Positions 1 through 6,590 of a DNA stretch of 12,207 nt are shown here, piece after piece. Under the pieces are notes generated by a model, which ran no database searches, was not told the DNA's origin, and was given only the letters and a program-made list of their open reading frames with translations. Numbering within the stretch: position 1 is the first letter of the stretch; each line of letters begins with the position of its first letter. Source of the DNA: Burkholderiales bacterium. GTDB lineage: Bacteria > Pseudomonadota > Gammaproteobacteria > Burkholderiales > Burkholderiaceae_D. The stretch spans positions 1 to 12,207 of the forward strand of contig JAGWUK010000033.1 in NCBI GenBank assembly GCA_028868455.1, read 5' to 3'. The position numbers and the translations under genes were made by a program.

Positions 1-387
1 GGAACTACGCCTTCATACCAAGTCAGCGGACCCAATGGGCTACTACTGCCGATCAATAACATGCCTGGCTTGTTACCAGGAGACCAGATTAGTTTCGTGT
101 TCAATACGATTAGTCCAAATGGTCCTGACAGAAAAGTCTTTAATTGCTCCATATATACAAGGCCGCTGGCTGATGGCCTGGGTCTATCACCTTTTAGTCA
201 ACAACCAACTTCAGATAATCAATACGCGATTGAATCAGATTCAGTATTTACTGTGGCGACAGTGCCAGGTGGCTGGAATTTTACTTTGCAAGGTTTTTAC
301 AGCACGCCTAACTCTGAAAATAATGGCTCTATCACGGTGCCATTTCTGGTCGATCCAGAAGCGGATGTGGGGACGGGGGTGACCTGA
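1..387 (+). CDS. C-terminal part of an unrecognised, probably exported protein
   Basis: The frame is open from the first base to a TGA at 385-387, giving 128 residues of a protein whose start lies outside the window. I do not recognise the family. The visible part is rich in Gly, Pro, Ser, Asn and Thr, with alternating hydrophobic positions (for example ISFVFNTI and WNFTLQGFY), low in Lys, and has a single Cys. This composition fits a beta-rich extracytoplasmic or surface domain, but that is inference, and no signal peptide or sorting motif is visible because the N-terminus is missing. The C-terminus is acidic and ends without a transmembrane helix. The overlapping frame starting at 35 gives a Cys- and Trp-rich protein of implausible composition, so I prefer this frame. 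A strong terminator hairpin follows about 70 bases downstream. Confidence 0.6.
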   Translation, partial: GTTPSYQVSGPNGLLLPINNMPGLLPGDQISFVFNTISPNGPDRKVFNCSIYTRPLADGLGLSPFSQQPTSDNQYAIESDSVFTVATVPGGWNFTLQGFYSTPNSENNGSITVPFLVDPEADVGTGVT

Positions 388-452
388 ACGCATTGTTGCG
401 CGTATCTGGTGTTGGCTAAATTGCGTGTTTCAGATTTTTCTGGCTAGCGATC

Positions 453-487
453 AAAAAAACGAGCACCCAAGGTGCTCGTTTTGTTTT
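453..487. terminator. Bidirectional intrinsic terminator between convergent genes
   Basis: The arms ACGAGCACC (459-467) and GGTGCTCGT (471-479) pair perfectly around a 3-base loop (468-470), and the helix extends through the adjoining A and T bases. The + strand has a T-rich tail (479-487). The minus strand has seven Ts, from the A-tract at 453-459. The hairpin lies between the stop codons of two convergent genes (387 and 535), so it can serve both. Confidence 0.85.
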
Positions 488-534
488 CGGACTCTCGTTG
501 CCCTTAATTTTTTGCTTTCATTCACCCAGCACGC

Positions 535-2232
535 TTATTTGCCAGCCGCTTGCGCCTGTGCCCTTAAACTTGCGAGACTGGCTCCGGGGGTGATCAGGTT
601 GCCGTCATATCGCAATTCGATCAATGCGGGTAATTGCTTACTGCGCGCGTGTTCCAGCGCCCTTTGCAAGGCAGGGGCAAATTCTTCTGTCGTCGTGACG
701 GTTTCGCCGCTCGCACCAAAGGCACGGGCCAGTGCGGCGAAATCAGGATTGTGCAATTCGGTGCCGGAGACGCGCGCCGGGAATTCGCGTTCCTGATGCA
801 TGCGGATGGTGCCATACATGCCATTGTTAAAGACGAGGATGACAACGCCGGCTTTATATTGAACCGCGGTAGCAAGTTCTTGTCCATTCATCAGATATTC
901 GCCATCGCCAGCAAAGGTGATGACGGTGCGATCCGGTTCCGTCAACTTGGCAGCAACGCCCGATGGCACACTATAGCCCATGGCGCCAGATGTCGGTGCC
1001 AGTTGGGTACGGAAACCACCGTAACGGAAATAGCGATGGGCCCAGGTGGCGTAGTTGCCAGCACCATTGGTGATGATGGTGTCGGCCGGTGCTTGCGCCA
1101 TGATGTCCTGTACCACCTGCCATAAATTGAGCGGTGCTTTTTCTTGCGCGAAAATGGCTGGCTCGGTTTGCCATGCACGTAAATCATTTTTTGCTTCGGC
1201 GACACTGTCTTGCCATTTTGCGGCAGCATCTAAACCTTCCATTTCAGCCAGCGCTTCTGCAATTTCTTTCATGCCGCTGTTGATCATCAGGTCAGCCTGA
1301 TAGACACGGCCTAATTCCAGTGCATCGCTGTGGATATGAATCAGTTTTTGTTTGGGTACCGGTGCTTCCAGCACGGTGTAGCCGCCAGTAGTCATTTCAC
1401 CCAGACGCGGGCCGATGGCAATGATCAGATCTGAGTCACGCAATCGTTGCGCCAGTTTGGGATTGATTCCAATGCCTACATCACCGATGTAATTGGGATG
1501 CGCATTGTCCATCAAGTCCTGAAACCGGAAAGCGCAGGCAACAGGCAGTTGATTGCTGACCGCAAATTCGCTGATGTGTTGGCAGGCTGCTTTATCCCAT
1601 CCGCTGCCGCCCAAAAGCAACACAGGTTTCTGTGCCACCGCCAGCATATTGCGCAATTGAGCGAGTTGCTGCGGCGACGCCGATGCCTGCACTGGCGTGT
1701 AATGGCGGGTATCTGCCACTTCAGCGACTTGTGCCAGCATGTCTTCCGGCAGGGCCAGTACGACCGGACCGGGGCGACCGCTGGTAGCAACCTGAAAGGC
1801 GCGGGCAATGTATTCTGGTACGCGATCAGCGCGATCAATTTGGGCGACCCACTTTGCCATTTGGCCGTACATGCGGCGGTAGTCAATTTCCTGAAAGGCT
1901 TCGCGTTCAACAAAGTCGTTGCCAACCTGGCCGATAAACAGAATCATCGGCGTCGAGTCTTGATACGCCGTATGTACCCCGATTGACGCATTGGTAGCAC
2001 CTGGGCCGCGTGTGACAAAGCAGATGCCGGGTCTGCCGGTCAGTTTGCCATAAGCATCGGCCATAAAAGCTGCGCCACCTTCCTGACGATTGATGATGAA
2101 GCGGATCGGACTGTCATGCAGTGCATCCAGAACTGGTAAATAGCTTTCGCCAGGAACACCGAATATGGTATCGACGCCGTGAACTTGCAGGGCGTCCACA
2201 ATCAATTGGCCGCCAGAACGTGATTTCAACAT
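535..2232 (-). CDS. Thiamine-diphosphate-dependent enzyme, acetolactate-synthase-like
   Basis: This 565-residue protein has the three-part layout of the pyruvate-oxidase/acetolactate-synthase superfamily. An N-terminal pyrimidine-binding domain (about 1-165) contains the cofactor-activating Glu51 in RQEGGA and a GPGATN motif (77-81 region). A central domain spans about 190-325, and a C-terminal pyrophosphate-binding domain (about 370-545) has the GDG (442-444) and NN (469-470) pair that binds Mg-TPP. It probably acts in the cytoplasm on a 2-keto acid. The substrate cannot be read from sequence. It is unlikely to be the biosynthetic acetohydroxyacid synthase: there is no adjacent ilvN/ilvH small subunit, and the segment after NN reads GMYGTIRMHQE rather than the Trp-containing stretch of true AHAS. 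The ATG at 2230-2232 is the natural start, giving a normal family length, although I see no good Shine-Dalgarno sequence before it. The gene is monocistronic, convergent with the gene to its left and divergent from rnpB. Confidence 0.88.
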   Translation of the reverse strand: MLKSRSGGQLIVDALQVHGVDTIFGVPGESYLPVLDALHDSPIRFIINRQEGGAAFMADAYGKLTGRPGICFVTRGPGATNASIGVHTAYQDSTPMILFIGQVGNDFVEREAFQEIDYRRMYGQMAKWVAQIDRADRVPEYIARAFQVATSGRPGPVVLALPEDMLAQVAEVADTRHYTPVQASASPQQLAQLRNMLAVAQKPVLLLGGSGWDKAACQHISEFAVSNQLPVACAFRFQDLMDNAHPNYIGDVGIGINPKLAQRLRDSDLIIAIGPRLGEMTTGGYTVLEAPVPKQKLIHIHSDALELGRVYQADLMINSGMKEIAEALAEMEGLDAAAKWQDSVAEAKNDLRAWQTEPAIFAQEKAPLNLWQVVQDIMAQAPADTIITNGAGNYATWAHRYFRYGGFRTQLAPTSGAMGYSVPSGVAAKLTEPDRTVITFAGDGEYLMNGQELATAVQYKAGVVILVFNNGMYGTIRMHQEREFPARVSGTELHNPDFAALARAFGASGETVTTTEEFAPALQRALEHARSKQLPALIELRYDGNLITPGASLASLRAQAQAAGK

Positions 2233-2285
2233 GACAAATGTGTGAGAGGTTGGAAAACCAGTACGCTACCAGAAAGCCTGTTGCA

Positions 2286-2313
2286 TTTATATGTTAATCA
2301 GGATGTTTGTCAT
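2286..2313 (-). promoter_or_regulatory. Probable sigma-70 promoter of the TPP enzyme gene
   Basis: Read on the minus strand, ATGACA (2313-2308, 5 of 6 to TTGACA) is followed after 16 bases by TATAAA (2291-2286, 5 of 6 to TATAAT). Transcription would start near 2279, leaving a leader of about 46 bases before the ATG at 2232. This is pattern matching only. Confidence 0.5.
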
Positions 2314-2338
2314 GATTTATTGCTGAGTAAGGTAAAAT
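2307..2338 (+). promoter_or_regulatory. Probable rnpB promoter
   Basis: TAAAAT (2333-2338) lies 7 bases before the expected 5' end of RNase P RNA at 2346 and is followed by a GC-rich discriminator (GGCGCCC), as is common at stable-RNA promoters. The -35 is uncertain. TTGTCA (2307-2312) matches 5 of 6, but its 20-base spacer is longer than ideal. It overlaps the -35 of the divergent promoter. Confidence 0.45.
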
Positions 2339-2345
2339 GGCGCCC

Positions 2346-2695
2346 GAAGCAGGCCAGACAATCGCTGGTTGACGTGTTTTGCACGGCAACGGGAGGAAGG
2401 TCCGGACTCCATAGAGCAGGGTGACGGCTAACGGCCGTACGTTGAAAGCCGGAGCGCAAGCCGAGGTATAAGACGAGGAATAGGGCCACAGAGACGAGCG
2501 TATTAAGTTACGGTGAAACGCGGTAACCTCCACCCGGAGCAATTTCAAATAGGCACGCGTTGAGGTGGCTCGCGGAGCGTGCGGGTAGAAAGCTTGAGCG
2601 GCGGAGCAATCCGTCGCCTAGAGGAATGATTGTCATAGCAGTAAGCAGCAATGCTGATGCCGTAACAGAATCCGGCCTACCGGCCTGCTTTATTT
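2346..2695 (+). ncRNA. rnpB: RNase P RNA, bacterial type A
   Basis: This is the catalytic RNA that, with the protein RnpA, removes 5' leaders from precursor tRNAs. The 5' end GAAGCAGGCC (2346-2355) pairs with GGCCTGCTTT (2682-2691) to form P1. GACAATC (2357-2363) pairs with GATTGTC (2628-2634) to form P2. The conserved core GAGGAAGGTCCGGACTCC starts at 2394, and its P4 strand (2398-2406, with the universal bulged U at 2401) pairs with 2671-2678. The conserved stretches ACAGAGACGAG, CCTCCACCCGGAGCAA and GCCTAGAGGAATGA are all present. Loop L15, closed by GCACGC (2553-2558) and GCGTGC (2577-2582), contains GGT (2564-2566), the site that pairs with the CCA end of tRNA in other type A RNAs. Length is about 346-350 nt, close to the usual size. 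The exact 3' end is uncertain by a few bases. Confidence 0.96.
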
Positions 2696-2700
2696 TATTT
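2674..2700 (+). terminator. Possible rnpB terminator
   Basis: GGCC (2674-2677) and GGCC (2682-2685) can form a short hairpin with a 4-base loop, followed closely by TGCTTTATTTTATTT. The stem is only 4 bp, and both arms are used in P4 and P1 of the mature RNA, so it could form only as an alternative structure. The T-rich tract is the stronger part of the evidence. Confidence 0.4.
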
Positions 2701-2716
2701 CCTTCGTCTACTTCTT

Positions 2717-2755
2717 ACAAAATCGGTTCAGATGCAGTACGGTTTCCGGTTTTGT
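2717..2755. repeat. Inverted repeat downstream of rnpB
   Basis: ACAAAATCGG (2717-2726) and CCGGTTTTGT (2746-2755) form a 10-bp stem with one G-U pair around a 19-base loop. No T-tract follows on the + strand. It may be a backup processing or termination structure for rnpB transcripts, or chance. Confidence 0.4.
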
Positions 2756-2781
2756 GATTGGTATTGATATCGTCGCATGAG

Positions 2782-2804
2782 TGCCTCGAGGCAAATTTGC
2801 GCAA
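2782..2804. repeat. Three overlapping perfect palindromes
   Basis: TGCCTCGAGGCA (2782-2793), GCAAATTTGC (2791-2800) and TTGCGCAA (2797-2804) are each perfect palindromes and overlap within 23 bases. They lie about 195 bases upstream of the GGDEF-EAL start. They could be operator sites for a dimeric regulator, but no known site is recognised. Confidence 0.5.
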
Positions 2805-2996
2805 GTCTGTCAAAAAAAGAAATCGTACTTTTGCCGAATGATCATCGCGAATAGGTAAATTGGATACAAATTTCCTGATTTATGGTGACTGATCGCGTGT
2901 TGCCTACACCACAAGCCCGTTTTCCAAATAAGCAGTGTTACACTAATTCATGGGTATTCTTTCGACTCTGATTAATCCAACGAAGCCATAAAAATC

Positions 2997-5900
2997 ATGG
3001 AGACAGCTGGTATCCGGAGAGCGCGCGATGTTCCTATTGTGGTATTTGCGATTTGCATTTGCCTGATTATCGTTGCCATTATTGGACAGAGCTGGTGGTC
3101 GGTTGAGGAAGACAAAAAACTTACCATAGCAACCGCTCAAGAACAAAATTACGTTGCCGTTCGCATTCTTGAAGAACATGCGAGCAGAGTCATGCATGAT
3201 GCTGTACACACAATCGTTGCGACCAGTGAAGTCTTGCGTGGTGAGCGTGTTGTAAGTCCTGGTGAGGAGGCTGCGCTTCGCCAGATATTGTTGAGCCAGC
3301 GTCAGGATTCACATTTCCTGTTTGATATTTCTGTCATAAATCGTGCGGGAATGAAGTGGGTCTCTACCGTGGATGCGCCGCTAGTTTCCAGAGATTTACA
3401 TAATCAGTCACAGATTAAATTTCTGCTGCAAAATCCCAAATATAAGCAAACAGTTTTTGGCGATGCAGTCAGGCTGACAAAGTCTGGGCACTGGACCTTT
3501 CCCATTGCCAAAAATATTTTGAATCGGAATGGTGTTTCGGTTGGAATTCTGCAGATTGACGTTAATCTCGAATATTTTCAGGAATTCTATCGAAGGGTGG
3601 CGCAAGGAAAAGGCGCGTTCATCTCTTTGTACGACAAGAACGGGAACATGTTTTCCAGTCTTCCCTCCAAAGACCCGTTTTTCTCCAGCCATCCCACCCA
3701 ATCGGCACTTGTCAGTGCGCTAAATAGTGATTTGCAGGAAGGCACAATTGAAGACGATCCTGCGGAGAGTCACGATGGTGGGTTGCTGTACACATACAGG
3801 AAGTTAGCCGAGTTCCCGTTAGCAATCGTGTATGTCAGGGACATTGATACGATACTGACGGACTGGAATACACGTGTCAGACAGAAAATGTTGTTCACGT
3901 TTGCCATGATCGTTTTTATCCTGACGTTAGCATTGCTGCTGCTATGGCAACTCCGGCATTTACAGGCATCCAAGGCAAAACTGGAAGCGAGCGAAGGGCG
4001 TTATCGGTTGCTGTATTCCGGTGCCCAGGATGCGATCCTCCTGATCGGACACGACTATACGTACGTGGATTGCAATCCGGCAGCCGTTAAACTGTTCGGC
4101 GTAAAGAGTGAGCAAGAGGTCATAGGACGCCGGGTGGGTAGTTTTTCCAGCGACAATCAGCATGTCACGGGTTTGCCAAACGCTGATAAAAATAGCCTCG
4201 TCACGACTTTGATTGATCAGGCATTTGCAGGTGAGCCCCAGTGTTTTGAATGGATTACGCAGCGCGACGGGCAGCAACAGCATATTGAAGTATCTTTGAG
4301 TCGCGTTGAAGTTGATGGGAGAATGTTGCTGTTCTGCGTCGAGCGCGATATTAACGCCAGAAAATACACGGAACACTTACTGGAAGGTCAGAATACGCTG
4401 CTGCAATTGATTGGCGGTGACGATGATCTCGGGACAATTCTTGAGGCTGTTTGTGCATTTGTTGAGAAACTTTGTCCACATTGGCGCATAGGTATTCAGT
4501 TGTTGTCTGAAGATCAGAGGACGTTTGCGCAGGCATTGGGGCGCAGTTTTCCTGAAGTTGTGAAGGCGCAACTGGTAGGCATGCCGGTCACACACGGCAA
4601 TGGCATCTGGAGCGAGGCGATCTTACAGGCGAGCCCGGTCTGGATCGAAGAATTGCAAAAAGATGACAGCATGCAGTTTGTTAACGCACTGGAGACGTTG
4701 TCTGAATTCATCGTCGGTGGTGCGTGGCCGATCATGGGGAAAAATGGACAACTGCTCGGCAGCTTCACCCTGTTTTCCCTGAGTTCTCAACCACTGACAG
4801 ATAAAGATCTGAGCCTTATTGGCATTACGACGGATATTGCAGGTATTGCGATTGAGGGGCGACGTTCCGAGAAAAAAATTCTGCAGCTAGCGCATTACGA
4901 TGAGCTCACTGGCTTGCCGAATAGGTTTTTGTATAACCAGCATCTGGCCAAGGCACTTGCCCTTGCTGAGCGCAATCGAAGCAGGCTGGCAGTCATCTTT
5001 CTTGATCTTGACCGGTTTAAAAATATCAACGATACCTTTGGTCATGACGAAGGCGATCATGTTTTACGTAGCGTGGCAGCCCGCTTCCGTCACACGCTTC
5101 GGGAATCGGACATTATTGCCAGAGTTGGTGGTGACGAGTTCATCTTGCTGATTGATCAGTTTAATGAGCCAAGAGATTTGGGTGATATCGCAGATAAGCT
5201 ACTTTTCGAGGCAGCACAACCTTTTGAAATTGACGGGCAGGAGTGTCAGTTAAGCGCCAGTATCGGTATCGCAACGTACCCAACTGATGGTCGTAATGCG
5301 CAAACTTTGTTGAAGAACGCTGATATTGCGATGTATCGCGCCAAGAATAAAGGCAAAGACAATTATCAGTTTTATGCGTCGGAAATGAATACGCACACAG
5401 TTGAGCGGCTTGCATTCGAGGCGCGATTGCGTAAGGCCCTGGAGCGCCGGGAGTTCGTTGTCTACTATCAGCCGAAAGTTAATTTATTGTCCGGGAGAAT
5501 CGTTGGGGCCGAAGCTTTAGTGCGCTGGAATCATCCCGAGCGTGGGATTCTGTTGCCAGGCGAGTTCATCACGTTGGCAGAGGAAGCTGGACTGATTGGA
5601 CGAATAGGCATGTTGGTGCTTGATATCGCCTGTCGGGATATTTTGAGTTTCAGAAGTGTTGATAGAGATTTTGGCCGCGTAGCGATTAATCTTTCTGGTT
5701 CGCAATTCAACGACATCAATATGCTGGACGAAGTGAAAAGCGTTGTCGAATTTTGGCGCGTGCCATCGAACTCAATTGAATTTGAAATCACTGAAAGTAT
5801 GGTGATGCACAATCGTGAGCAAGCACTGACGCTCATGGATGGCATGAAAGAAGCGGGCTTTACCTTATCGATTGACGACTTCGGTACTGGTTATTCATCA

Positions 5901-6188
5901 TTAGCGTATTTGAAACGGTTCCCCGTGGATAGCGTAAAGATTGACCGATCTTTTATCAAAGATATTCCAGATGATCCCAACGATACGGCCATAGTATTAG
6001 CAATCGTGGCGATGGCGCACACCCTTGGACTAAAAGTGATTGCTGAAGGCGTGGACTCTGAAGCGCAGCTAGCGACGCTGATTGAATGTCAGTGCAACGA
6101 ATATCAGGGGTTCTATTTCAGTAAAGCAATTCCTGATAAGGATTTTTTGCAATTATTGCAAAAGCAGATCAATACATCTTTTGCTTGA
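2997..6188 (+). CDS. Membrane sensor PAS-GAF-GGDEF-EAL protein (cyclic di-GMP turnover)
   Basis: This 1063-residue inner-membrane protein should control cyclic di-GMP levels. A transmembrane helix (about 13-31) and a second (about 299-318) flank a periplasmic region of about 265 residues that resembles a Cache/PDC-type ligand sensor. Then come a PAS domain (about 332-455), a GAF domain (about 465-622), a GGDEF domain (about 635-795) and an EAL domain (about 808-1055). The cyclase signature GGDEF is intact at 711-715, preceded at the canonical five-residue spacing by an RxxD inhibitory site (RESD, 702-705). The phosphodiesterase motif EAL is at 839-841, and the expected metal and catalytic residues seem present: Asn898, Glu930, Asp960-Asp961, Lys981, Glu1017 and Gln1037. 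Both activities are therefore possible; which one dominates cannot be read from sequence. The ATG at 2997 is the only plausible start after the in-frame stop at 2973, though its ribosome binding site is weak. The gene stands alone. Confidence 0.95.
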   Translation: METAGIRRARDVPIVVFAICICLIIVAIIGQSWWSVEEDKKLTIATAQEQNYVAVRILEEHASRVMHDAVHTIVATSEVLRGERVVSPGEEAALRQILLSQRQDSHFLFDISVINRAGMKWVSTVDAPLVSRDLHNQSQIKFLLQNPKYKQTVFGDAVRLTKSGHWTFPIAKNILNRNGVSVGILQIDVNLEYFQEFYRRVAQGKGAFISLYDKNGNMFSSLPSKDPFFSSHPTQSALVSALNSDLQEGTIEDDPAESHDGGLLYTYRKLAEFPLAIVYVRDIDTILTDWNTRVRQKMLFTFAMIVFILTLALLLLWQLRHLQASKAKLEASEGRYRLLYSGAQDAILLIGHDYTYVDCNPAAVKLFGVKSEQEVIGRRVGSFSSDNQHVTGLPNADKNSLVTTLIDQAFAGEPQCFEWITQRDGQQQHIEVSLSRVEVDGRMLLFCVERDINARKYTEHLLEGQNTLLQLIGGDDDLGTILEAVCAFVEKLCPHWRIGIQLLSEDQRTFAQALGRSFPEVVKAQLVGMPVTHGNGIWSEAILQASPVWIEELQKDDSMQFVNALETLSEFIVGGAWPIMGKNGQLLGSFTLFSLSSQPLTDKDLSLIGITTDIAGIAIEGRRSEKKILQLAHYDELTGLPNRFLYNQHLAKALALAERNRSRLAVIFLDLDRFKNINDTFGHDEGDHVLRSVAARFRHTLRESDIIARVGGDEFILLIDQFNEPRDLGDIADKLLFEAAQPFEIDGQECQLSASIGIATYPTDGRNAQTLLKNADIAMYRAKNKGKDNYQFYASEMNTHTVERLAFEARLRKALERREFVVYYQPKVNLLSGRIVGAEALVRWNHPERGILLPGEFITLAEEAGLIGRIGMLVLDIACRDILSFRSVDRDFGRVAINLSGSQFNDINMLDEVKSVVEFWRVPSNSIEFEITESMVMHNREQALTLMDGMKEAGFTLSIDDFGTGYSSLAYLKRFPVDSVKIDRSFIKDIPDDPNDTAIVLAIVAMAHTLGLKVIAEGVDSEAQLATLIECQCNEYQGFYFSKAIPDKDFLQLLQKQINTSFA

Positions 6189-6199
6189 GTTCCCTCATG

Positions 6200-6229
6200 T
6201 TGAAGCGCCGGAAAATCTTGGCGTTTCAA
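6200..6229 (+). terminator. Hairpin after the GGDEF-EAL gene, possible terminator
   Basis: TTGAAGCGCC (6200-6209) pairs with GGCGTTTCAA (6220-6229) in a 10-bp stem with one G-U pair and a 10-base loop, starting 12 bases after the stop codon. There is no T-run after it, so it is not a classical intrinsic terminator. It may stabilise the 3' end of the mRNA or act with Rho. Confidence 0.45.
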
Positions 6230-6310
6230 TCATACTATGAAGCAAGCTAATGCCCGTTGGCAGCTTTTAGCGCGCTTTTACCCCTATTTTCCCGATTTTT
6301 ACCAGGCAAA

Positions 6311-6337
6311 CACATGTTTATATGTGATGTGCCACAT
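6311..6337. repeat. CACAT/ATGTG half-site cluster
   Basis: CACAT (6311-6315), ATGTG (6322-6326), ATGTG (6327-6331) and CACAT (6333-6337) form two inverted pairs back to back. The cluster lies about 120 bases upstream of the predicted dcw promoter. No known regulator site is recognised. Confidence 0.4.
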
Positions 6338-6455
6338 TCAATATGCTTCGTAAGTCCCTAATTTATTGAGGAATTTCCCCTATTTGTCACTTGAATGCTT
6401 GAAGCTAAGTCATTGACTTCATTAAAGAAATTCCTATTTCGGTGAGCGAATGTGC

Positions 6456-6484
6456 TTGACCCGCCTCAAGTCATCCTCTAAAGT
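6456..6484 (+). promoter_or_regulatory. Predicted dcw operon promoter (Pmra)
   Basis: TTGACC (6456-6461, 5 of 6 to consensus) is followed after exactly 17 bases by TAAAGT (6479-6484, 4 of 6). The start would be near 6491, leaving about 100 bases of leader before mraZ. The -10 overlaps the first MraZ repeat, which is the arrangement expected for autorepression. Confidence 0.65.
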
Positions 6485-6517
6485 GGGCAATAGTGTGAAA
6501 AAGTGTAATTTTGTGGA
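6483..6517 (+). promoter_or_regulatory. MraZ box: four direct repeats at 10-base spacing
   Basis: GTGGG (6483-6487), GTGTG (6493-6497), GTGTA (6503-6507) and GTGGA (6513-6517) repeat at an exact 10-base period, each preceded by AA, TA, AA or TT. MraZ proteins bind short GTG-containing direct repeats separated by about one helical turn upstream of their own gene, so this is very probably the operator through which MraZ represses the operon. It covers the -10 and the first transcribed bases. Confidence 0.75.
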
Positions 6518-6590
6518 GCAAATTTACATTTTTCGTATATCTTCCTAATTTCTATCATCCAAATCAAAATCCAGGAAAAAGGTAAGCAGC

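Larger units (their letters stand above)
2696..2996. other. Intergenic region between rnpB and the GGDEF-EAL gene
   Basis: About 300 bases with no credible gene. The reading frames here are short and lack ribosome binding sites. It contains an imperfect inverted repeat (2717-2755), a cluster of perfect palindromes (2782-2804) and an A-tract (about 2812-2818). I could not find a convincing -35/-10 pair for the downstream gene; TACACT (2939-2944) is a possible -10 without a good -35. Confidence 0.6.
6189..6590. other. Intergenic regulatory region before the dcw operon
   Basis: A 402-base AT-rich stretch with no credible gene. In order it holds a hairpin just after the GGDEF-EAL stop (6200-6229), a cluster of CACAT/ATGTG half-sites (6311-6337), a sigma-70 type promoter (6456-6484), the MraZ repeats (6483-6517) and an untranslated leader of about 100 bases ending in the mraZ ribosome binding site (AAAAAGGT, ending at 6583). 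Confidence 0.7.

Noticed and set aside
634..1986. Long + strand reading frames (634-1125 and 1447-1986) opposite the TPP enzyme gene
   Set aside because: They lie antisense to a gene with complete cofactor motifs, lack recognisable domains and ribosome binding sites, and are best explained as frame shadows.
2242..2757. Short reading frames covering rnpB on both strands
   Set aside because: The sequence is accounted for by the conserved RNase P RNA structure, so the open frames are incidental.
6281..6385. Direct repeat CCCCTATTT at 6281-6289 and 6377-6385
   Set aside because: It is only 9 bases long in AT-rich sequence and has no partner features, so chance is a sufficient explanation.
6413..6440. 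Alternative promoter TTGACT (6413-6418) with TATTTC (6435-6440)
   Set aside because: The -10 matches the consensus poorly. The pair at 6456-6484 has a better -10, an ideal 17-base spacer and an overlap with the MraZ repeats.
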